A stretch of DNA of 20,758 nucleotides from the IMG/VR virus record IMGVR_UViG_3300009130_000169, positions 1 through 20,758 of that record; one strand, written 5' to 3'. Below are positions 14,601 through 20,758 of the stretch, in pieces; positions within the stretch are counted from its first letter, which is position 1; every line of letters begins with the position of its first letter. A model generated the notes under the pieces. It had not been told where the DNA came from. It was given only the letters and a program-made list of their open reading frames with translations, and did no database searches. The position numbers and the translations under genes were made by a program. Source of the DNA: a virus.

Positions 14601-14606
14601 GTAAAC

Positions 14607-15203
14607 ATGAGTGAATTAGAAGCACTAAACATGTTACTTAGGTTAATCGGATCAAGTCCTGTATCTTCTGTAGATACAAATCACCCTGATGTAGCAAACG
14701 CTATGGCGTGTCTTACTAGAAACAATAAGAAAGCACAGAAGAGAGGGTGGTGGTTTAACACAAGTTACAATGTGATGTACTCACCCGATGTGGCTGGTAA
14801 TATTATAATACCATCACAAATACTTAGTGTCTTAACAACTGATGTTAACATCGTTAAAAGAGGTACTAAGTTATATAACAATTACACAAGTAGCTTCACT
14901 TTCTCTGAGACAGTCACAGTTATACGAGAAATAAGATTACTTGAATGGGAAGATTTACCAAGTTGTATGCAAGAATTTATTGTATATACAGCTGGTGCGG
15001 AATTTGTACGTGACGAATTAGAAGACCCAAATAAAGAAGCTAGCTTAAAACAAGATGCTGGATTGGCTATGATAGATATTAAAACAGAAGAGTTGAAGTC
15101 TTTAGAGATTAATCAGTTCCATGTAAATAGAATAGCACGAGCGCGAGCAGGTGTTAGACCAGCTAGGTTAAGTAGATTCAATAGACCTTTATTCGGAGAG
15201 TAA
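14607..15203 (+). CDS. Tail tubular protein A, T7 gp11-like
   Basis: A 198-residue adaptor protein, close to T7 gp11 (196), which forms the ring between portal and nozzle. The N-terminal EALNMLLRLIGSSPVSSVD, then DVANAMACLTRNNKKAQKRGWWFN and the late REIRLLEWEDLPSCMQEFIVYTAG are characteristic of the family (the GWWFN block is especially conserved). It begins 100 bases after the capsid gene with AAGGAG as ribosome site and is followed one base after its stop by tail tubular B. Arginine codons are mainly AGA or AGG. Confidence 0.93.
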   Translation: MSELEALNMLLRLIGSSPVSSVDTNHPDVANAMACLTRNNKKAQKRGWWFNTSYNVMYSPDVAGNIIIPSQILSVLTTDVNIVKRGTKLYNNYTSSFTFSETVTVIREIRLLEWEDLPSCMQEFIVYTAGAEFVRDELEDPNKEASLKQDAGLAMIDIKTEELKSLEINQFHVNRIARARAGVRPARLSRFNRPLFGE

Positions 15204-15204
15204 C

Positions 15205-17613
15205 ATGCGTATAGAAGGAACATATAAAACACCTACTATGGGTATGAGTACTCTCTCGGCTAGTAATAGAACAACTGGTACGGCAGCATTACAAGATAAT
15301 TTTAGGTCAGACAAAGTAGAAAAACTTACGAGAAGACCGCCACTAGAATTTGATAAATTACATTATATAAGTACAAGTTTAAATGATGGTTGGCATAATT
15401 ATTATAGAAAAGGTAACGAAGTATTAATAAAAGCAGCAAGTGATGGTATCGTACAAGCATTTGTAGATGGTGAACAGAAAACTGTAAATGGAGATATAAG
15501 TGCTTACGTTGCTAACGGAACAACAGACTTAACAAATACAGTACTTAAATTTACTACAGTAGCGGATACTACATATGTTGTAGATACTACAGTAAAAGCA
15601 AGAATGTTGAAGCCTTTAGAAGAACCAGTATTAGATACTAAACTTGGTGTATCTTATATAAACGTAACAGAGGCGTTAAATTACAGTGAGAATATAGGTT
15701 GGCGAGTTAGGTCAGAATATAACACAGCAGCAGCAGGTACCGTAACAATACCTGATTTTAATGCTTCACCAAGTCCTGAAACAGCAGATACAGCTAGGGC
15801 AACTAACGCAGTAGCAACATCATTGGCAGCAAGTATAAACGCAGCGGGTACAACACTACAAGCAGAGTCTAACGGTTCTACCGTAGCAGTATGGGATACC
15901 TATTTAGGTGGAGGATTCGATCCGGTTCTAGAGCCAGGTACAACTTGGGTAAACATAGTATTATCTGGTGCAGGTGGAGATCGTGCAACAATAGCGATAA
16001 ACAACACAGTAGATACATTAGAAGGTTTACCAAAGAATGCAGTAAATGGTAGTATTATAAAAGTACAACCTGACCCACAGACAGAGAAAGGGGTTTATTA
16101 CCTTAAAGCCACTTCTCAGATAGAAGATAAAGCAATAGAAACAGACCCAACATTATGGGAACTAGAAGAAGTTGTATGGACAGAGACTAGATCACCAGAT
16201 GAAGTACATTACTTTTCACAAGACACTATGCCTTACAAGATTGAGTATGATAGGGATAATGACGAATTTAATGTGTTAGAAGGTGGCTGGGAAGATAGAC
16301 GGGTAGGTGATGAAGACACTGTACCAAAACCAAACTTTGTAGACACAACTATAAATGGTATTGGTTATTTCCAAAAACGTTTAGTCTTTTTATCTAACAA
16401 TACAGTAAGTATGACTAGAGCAGATAAACCAGAAGATTGGTGGAGAAATTCAGCAACTAGTTTACTTGTTACGGATAGTGTATCAATAGAGTCTAGTGCT
16501 ACAGGAATAGATGAATTAAAAACAATAATACCACATAACAAGGATTTATTGATTAGTGCATCAAATGGGCATTTCAAGATTAACGGTAATATAGCAATAA
16601 CACCTCAAACTGTATCGATGACTTTAACATCATCCTTCGAAATACAAGACTCAGTACAACCTGTAAGTATGGACAATAATATTTACTTTATAGCACCTAT
16701 CGGAAGGTTTACAGGAATACAAGAATATACCGGACAAGAAAACACATCTCAGGATATGGCTACCCCTATAACAGATGAAATTATAGGGTTATTCGATAAC
16801 GACTGTTGGAGGATAACTAGCGATTCCAATACAGGTATACTAGCACTACTGTTAAATGATGGTACGCGAAATGTAATCTATATAGGAGAACGTCAAGAAA
16901 CTGATGAAGGTCATATGTTTGCATGGAGTAAGTGGACAACTAGTGTACAATCTATTATGCACATGTATTTTAGTAGAGGTATTCTACATGTTGTTGCACG
17001 AGATGATGCAGATACTTTATTCCTAAAACTACATATATATGAATCAGAGTTAAATACACAAAGAGTATTCCTTGATTTACTACAAAAAGTAGAATCTCCA
17101 GATGGGATAACAATACCAATAGAACCAATATATCTAACATCCCCTGTATATATAGCAGGAGAAGGCTGTGATTATCCTTTCGAGGAATTAACATTACCAT
17201 TAACAGAAAGCATTAGTGGTGGGCAACCATGTTCTATTTATGTAGGACATAGGTATATGTCAAGATACATACCCACAAGACCTTTTAGAGTAGACGGTGA
17301 TTTAAACAAGATTACAACCGATAGAATTAGAATACAAAGATATAGAATAACTATTGAAAATACACAAGAGATAAACTTTAGGATAGATTCAGAGTATTCT
17401 GATTTTGAAGACCAGAATTTTAATAGTAGAATAATGCGTTCAAATAGTAATCTAGTAGGTGAATACGTACCGTATAGTGGTAATATAGAATTCAGTTATA
17501 ATCAAAATGCTCATTTAGCAAAAGCCGAATTCTATACAGATGCAGTAACAGATGCAACTATTACAGATATAAGCTGGGCGGGACAACTATATAAAACAAG
17601 TGGGAGGTTATAA
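15205..17613 (+). CDS. Tail tubular protein B (nozzle), T7 gp12-like
   Basis: An 802-residue protein matching T7 gp12 (794) in size and order; six copies form the tail nozzle through which DNA leaves. Family features are the start MRIEGTYKTPTMGMSTLSAS (typical wording in other phages: QG.sqqpp..r..gq..eq.N), RPPLEFDKLHY, and the central beta-propeller-like part with DRVNF-like strands such as PNFVDTTINGIGYFQKRLVFLS and TRADKPEDWW. ISASNGHFKI, SSFEIQDSVQPVSMDNNIYF and the late YVGHRYMSRYIPTRPF block follow. The ATG is 2 bases after the tail tubular A stop; the stop overlaps the next start as TAATG. Confidence 0.93.
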   Translation: MRIEGTYKTPTMGMSTLSASNRTTGTAALQDNFRSDKVEKLTRRPPLEFDKLHYISTSLNDGWHNYYRKGNEVLIKAASDGIVQAFVDGEQKTVNGDISAYVANGTTDLTNTVLKFTTVADTTYVVDTTVKARMLKPLEEPVLDTKLGVSYINVTEALNYSENIGWRVRSEYNTAAAGTVTIPDFNASPSPETADTARATNAVATSLAASINAAGTTLQAESNGSTVAVWDTYLGGGFDPVLEPGTTWVNIVLSGAGGDRATIAINNTVDTLEGLPKNAVNGSIIKVQPDPQTEKGVYYLKATSQIEDKAIETDPTLWELEEVVWTETRSPDEVHYFSQDTMPYKIEYDRDNDEFNVLEGGWEDRRVGDEDTVPKPNFVDTTINGIGYFQKRLVFLSNNTVSMTRADKPEDWWRNSATSLLVTDSVSIESSATGIDELKTIIPHNKDLLISASNGHFKINGNIAITPQTVSMTLTSSFEIQDSVQPVSMDNNIYFIAPIGRFTGIQEYTGQENTSQDMATPITDEIIGLFDNDCWRITSDSNTGILALLLNDGTRNVIYIGERQETDEGHMFAWSKWTTSVQSIMHMYFSRGILHVVARDDADTLFLKLHIYESELNTQRVFLDLLQKVESPDGITIPIEPIYLTSPVYIAGEGCDYPFEELTLPLTESISGGQPCSIYVGHRYMSRYIPTRPFRVDGDLNKITTDRIRIQRYRITIENTQEINFRIDSEYSDFEDQNFNSRIMRSNSNLVGEYVPYSGNIEFSYNQNAHLAKAEFYTDAVTDATITDISWAGQLYKTSGRL

Positions 17614-18122
17614 TGTTATTTCAACAAGCAGTAGCCTCTAGTATGACAGCAGCAGAAGGAGTGTTTACTGGAGAGACTGATGCTTCAAGAGCTGCGTTTA
17701 CTACGAGTTACAATAAAGAAGCACAAAGACTTGCAGCATTGCGAGGAGGTCAACAAGCACTTAGTAACTTAGCAGCTATAAAACAAGATAGAATTTTAAC
17801 TAATACACAAATTAATATGGCCCAGCAACAAGCCGAAGCTGAAGCTGTAATATCAGCAGCAGTAGCAGGTGTTGAAGGACAATCTGTATTAGATATTATA
17901 GATCAGACACAGAAGTCAGAAGTATATCAAAAACATGCAGCAGCAGCTAGGGCAGAACAAGAATCTGAACAACAACTAGCAGCTATTGGTAATCAACGTG
18001 CATCACTACTAAGTATTAGAGACGACAAGATATCTATGTTTGGACAACAGTTACAAGCCTTCTCTTCTTTAGATAGACAAGATGTAAAAAACTTCGAAGC
18101 TTTCTTTGCGGGAGATAAATAA
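17613..18122 (+). CDS. Internal virion protein, T7 gp14-like
   Basis: A 169-residue Ala/Gln-rich, largely helical protein in the position of T7 gp14 (196 residues), an internal core protein ejected into the host outer membrane during DNA delivery. The segment NTQINMAQQQAEAEAVISAAVAGVEGQSV matches the gp14 pattern of a long helix followed by a glycine hinge and GxSV. The ribosome site GGGAGG and TAATG overlap support the start at 17613. The stop overlaps the next gene the same way, so it is probably co-translated with the next core protein. Assignment combines order, length and composition. Confidence 0.82.
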   Translation: MLFQQAVASSMTAAEGVFTGETDASRAAFTTSYNKEAQRLAALRGGQQALSNLAAIKQDRILTNTQINMAQQQAEAEAVISAAVAGVEGQSVLDIIDQTQKSEVYQKHAAAARAEQESEQQLAAIGNQRASLLSIRDDKISMFGQQLQAFSSLDRQDVKNFEAFFAGDK

Positions 18123-20395
18123 TGACACAATTTGGACAACCTGTAAGATCGGCTACAAGTGATGCTAAAGAAGGTATAATTAACCCACCTGCTAAAAGAG
18201 TAGCAACACGTAGTACAGCTATTCAATTACAGCCAGAACAAACATCAGGTGTATCATCGTTTGCTAATGCTATAGGCAGAGTAGCCCAAGAAGCGTTAAA
18301 CGAACAAACAGCTAACGTTAATGAAAGACGAGCTATAGAGGCTGCCGCTAGACAAGGTACTGCAAAAGGTATAAATGATGTAGATGCTACTAAAAAACGT
18401 ACAGGGTTTAATAAGTTTATATTTGGTGAAAATGTAGAGTATAGAGAAGCACAAAAACGTGCAGTAGCTAATGGAGTTACGGATTTATACCTACAAGCAG
18501 CATCAGAAATAGATACACATGCAGGAAGTACACCAGAAGAATACCAAGCTGTACTAGCTGAAAATTTAGATAGTATGCTAGAAAACTATGATGATAAAGA
18601 AACTAGAGCCTTAGTAACACAAGGTTGGGCTACTGCATCATCTAAGTTATCTAAGAAGCATTATGAAAATCATTACGCGTACAATCAACAGCAGCAAAGA
18701 GAGACTGTACGTAAATCTATTCGTTCATCAGCGGATATATTTACAATGGATGAATCGTTAGCAACCACACAAGAAGAACTACAAGGTGTAGAGCTAGCAA
18801 AGAATGCTTTATTTAATAGAAGTATGAAACCTGAGAAAATGAGTGACACAGCATGGGATTCTCTGATGAAAGAAGAGATAAACAACTCACTTAGAGAAGG
18901 TAACATAGGATTATATAAAGCAGCTAAGTCACGTGGCGTATTAGATGAATTATCTTTAGATGAACAAGTAGCACTAGAAAGGTCTATTGATAACTACGAT
19001 ACTGCATTTGGTCAAGAAGCTATGCTTTTATATGAACAAGCAGAATTACAAGCAGAAACAGTAAACACTTTAGAAGGTGCAAAGTTATCTTGGCTTGATA
19101 TGAACGCTAAATTAGACCAACTAGAGTCACGTAGTACAGGTACAGATAAAGCTAACTTAGCAATAGCTAGACAGCGTACAGGTGCACAGAAAGATATAAA
19201 CGCTAGAGAGAAAGCCTCGGATAATATAGCTTTAAAATCTATTAGAGAAGCTAAAAAGAAAGAAGATGCAGCAGCTAGAATGGATAGTATTAAACAAGCT
19301 TTATTACTAGATCCTGTTAGCCGTACAACTGCATTAAAAGACTTAGGTTATCCAAAGAAATCTGAATTAGAAGAGGCTATGGATTCTAATGTTATAAGTT
19401 TAATTAGTGACCTATCTCAGTCTAAGGATTTATTATCCAGTAAAGAAGCTATGGCAGAACTACTAGATAACAGAGGTATACAAGAAGCTGTAGTAAGACG
19501 TATTAAAGAGTCTAAAGTGGAAGTACCTTTAGTTAAAACATTAGCAGAAAACTACATTAACGGTTGGTCTACTTTAGTAGATGAAGATGGGCAACCTACT
19601 GAGAAATCCTTACAAGCTATGGGTTTACTTAGTATGTTAGAAAGAGATGCTAATAAGTTTAAATCTACTATTGGTGCGGATAATTATGATAATTGGTTAA
19701 TACTGAAACGTGGTGTACAAGTAGGTAAAACGGAAGATATGATACGTAAAGAGACAGAAGCTTTGTCTACATATAAACAAGATAAAGATTTACGTCTCGA
19801 TAGGTACCCAACTAAAACAGGGGAATCTAAACAAGATTATGTTAAGCGTATCGTAGGAAGAATACCTAACTACAATCCATCTGGGAATGAGTTAAACGAT
19901 CTATTAGTAGACTTCCAAAAAGGTTTAATTATAAACAATGGTAACTTTACTTTAGCAGAGAACTATATTATAGACTCAGTTAAAGGAGGTAGTATTGAGT
20001 ATAAAGGTAATCCAATATGGGGTGGTAAACATTTAGACGAATTAACACCAGACCATAGATTTGAACAAATAATGGATGGTAGTGAAGAACTCAATCTAAT
20101 GGTAGGTTATTTATCATTAGGTACAGGTGGTAAAAAAGATGATTTAGGTAATCCTAAATTTAGAAGACTAAGCGACTTATCAGATTTTACAATAAACGTA
20201 CCTATTAATGGTGATGGTATTGTAATAGATAGTACTAACTTCCAAGCACCTGTTCGTATATCAGAAGAAACACTACGTACATGGGATAGACAACTAACAC
20301 AACACGAAAAGTTTGAAAAGATGCGAGAGCAGATTCAAGCAGAACAAGTATTAAATGACTGGAAAACTAATCCAAACGCATTTAAAGCATTATAA
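18122..20395 (+). CDS. Internal virion protein, T7 gp15-like
   Basis: A 757-residue, mostly helical protein, nearly the size of T7 gp15 (747), in the matching position between the gp14-like gene and the last core gene. In T7, gp15 forms part of the internal core and the periplasmic ejection tube with gp16. Visible parts are the N-terminal SSFANAIGRVAQEALNEQ, RTGFNKFIFGENVEYREAQ and long charged helices (about 310-390). The ending is NDWKTNPNAFKAL, similar in style to core proteins. There is no signal peptide or catalytic motif. It starts as TAATG on the previous stop, and the next gene begins 11 bases after its stop. Confidence 0.85.
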   Translation: MTQFGQPVRSATSDAKEGIINPPAKRVATRSTAIQLQPEQTSGVSSFANAIGRVAQEALNEQTANVNERRAIEAAARQGTAKGINDVDATKKRTGFNKFIFGENVEYREAQKRAVANGVTDLYLQAASEIDTHAGSTPEEYQAVLAENLDSMLENYDDKETRALVTQGWATASSKLSKKHYENHYAYNQQQQRETVRKSIRSSADIFTMDESLATTQEELQGVELAKNALFNRSMKPEKMSDTAWDSLMKEEINNSLREGNIGLYKAAKSRGVLDELSLDEQVALERSIDNYDTAFGQEAMLLYEQAELQAETVNTLEGAKLSWLDMNAKLDQLESRSTGTDKANLAIARQRTGAQKDINAREKASDNIALKSIREAKKKEDAAARMDSIKQALLLDPVSRTTALKDLGYPKKSELEEAMDSNVISLISDLSQSKDLLSSKEAMAELLDNRGIQEAVVRRIKESKVEVPLVKTLAENYINGWSTLVDEDGQPTEKSLQAMGLLSMLERDANKFKSTIGADNYDNWLILKRGVQVGKTEDMIRKETEALSTYKQDKDLRLDRYPTKTGESKQDYVKRIVGRIPNYNPSGNELNDLLVDFQKGLIINNGNFTLAENYIIDSVKGGSIEYKGNPIWGGKHLDELTPDHRFEQIMDGSEELNLMVGYLSLGTGGKKDDLGNPKFRRLSDLSDFTINVPINGDGIVIDSTNFQAPVRISEETLRTWDRQLTQHEKFEKMREQIQAEQVLNDWKTNPNAFKAL

Positions 20396-20406
20396 AAAGG
20401 TAGTTT

Positions 20407-20758
20407 ATGAGCAATATTCAAAGAGTTATTGATGGTGACACCGTTGAGACAGAAGAAGGCAAGACTAGGGTAGGGTTCATAAACACACCTGAGTCTGTAC
20501 ATGAAGATAGTAAAAGAAATAAACCCGAAGGTGAGATAGCATCCAAGTTCGCTAAGACTATGTTACCAGAAGGGGAAGTTAAAGAAACACCAATTAAACA
20601 AGATGTATTTGGCAGGCAAGTATCAACTCTATCTAGAGAAATAGATGGTATAGAAATAGACTATGGTTTAATGGCATTAGATCAAAATATGTCTACATAC
20701 TTTACACAGTATGGTGAACACCCTGACCCTATGTTACATAATCAGTATAAAGAGTACT
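20407..20758 (+). CDS. Gene in T7 gp16 position, N-terminal SNase-like nuclease domain, 3'-truncated
   Basis: The ATG at 20407 (AAAGG upstream) opens a frame that stays open to the window edge, 117 residues. It begins MSNIQRVIDGDTVETEEGKT and contains INTPES, DVFGRQV, then GIEIDYGLMALDQNMSTYF. This is the order of staphylococcal nuclease (thermonuclease) family proteins: IDGDTV, R..xDTPE, a D-x-FGR block, and a helix with a late Tyr. Equivalents are D9, D11, T12 (SNase D19, D21, T22), R21 (R35), E29 (E43) and R70 (R87). SNase D40 is N26 here. Position after a gp15-like gene suggests the large internal virion protein gp16, which in T7 starts with a lytic transglycosylase. A stand-alone nuclease gene is possible because only the start is visible. 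Confidence 0.7.
   Translation, partial: MSNIQRVIDGDTVETEEGKTRVGFINTPESVHEDSKRNKPEGEIASKFAKTMLPEGEVKETPIKQDVFGRQVSTLSREIDGIEIDYGLMALDQNMSTYFTQYGEHPDPMLHNQYKEY

Noticed and set aside
16779-16790. AATTATAGGGTT inside the tail tubular B gene as a second phage promoter
   Set aside because: It lies in the middle of a coding sequence, the upstream 12 bases do not match the candidate at 1602-1624, and short AT-rich matches are expected by chance.
1-20758. tRNA genes, CRISPR arrays, insertion sequences, integrase or attachment sites
   Set aside because: No cloverleaf, regular spaced repeats, transposase or integrase sequence was recognised; nearly all bases are in + strand phage genes.

Overview
The window is a contiguous, rightward-transcribed piece of a T7-type (autographivirus-like) podovirus genome. 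The evidence is a single-subunit T7-family RNA polymerase, a family A DNA polymerase, and the conserved run portal, scaffold, major capsid, tail tubular A, tail tubular B, internal virion proteins. All genes lie on the + strand, are tightly packed and AT-rich, and no tRNA, CRISPR array, insertion sequence or integrase is visible. The ribonucleotide reductase subunit and MazG-like enzyme suggest a phage that makes its own nucleotides, as many aquatic phages do. The host cannot be named from this sequence.

Layout: (1) 1-1524, nucleotide metabolism and a peptidase: the 3' part of nrdB, a MazG-like pyrophosphohydrolase and an M15-type zinc peptidase. (2) 1525-1646, the largest intergenic gap, with a perfect inverted repeat and a TATAGGG promoter-like site. 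(3) 1647-7822, DNA replication and recombination: a small nucleotidyltransferase-fold protein, DNA polymerase, a 58-residue protein, a putative ssDNA-binding protein with a TTG start, a 5'-3' exonuclease, a 75-residue protein, an ATP-dependent DNA ligase and an endonuclease VII. (4) 7819-10215, the phage RNA polymerase, placed between replication and structural genes as in phiKMV-type genomes rather than at the early end as in T7. (5) 10193-11077, three small genes. (6) 11086-20758, the virion module, interrupted only by a 100-base gap after the capsid gene. That gap holds two hairpins, the second followed by a T-tract, at the position of T7 terminator T-phi.

The genes form a lytic takeover program. 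RNR and MazG shape the nucleotide pool; polymerase, SSB, exonuclease, ligase and endonuclease VII replicate and process DNA; the RNA polymerase transcribes the late genes; the structural genes build a capsid, short tail and internal core. Many junctions are TAATG or ATGA overlaps, implying translational coupling. Helicase/primase, large terminase, holin/spanins, tail fibre and the rest of nrdB must lie outside the window.

The most interesting item is at the right edge. The gene in the position of T7 gene 16 (the internal protein whose N-terminus is a lytic transglycosylase in T7) starts instead with a staphylococcal-nuclease-like domain that keeps the catalytic Arg, Glu and Arg. Secondary items are the lone nucleotidyltransferase behind the main regulatory gap, a similar N-terminal segment in the SSB and exonuclease, an HDC motif C and large insertion in the DNA polymerase, and a sharp change of arginine codon use in the capsid gene.
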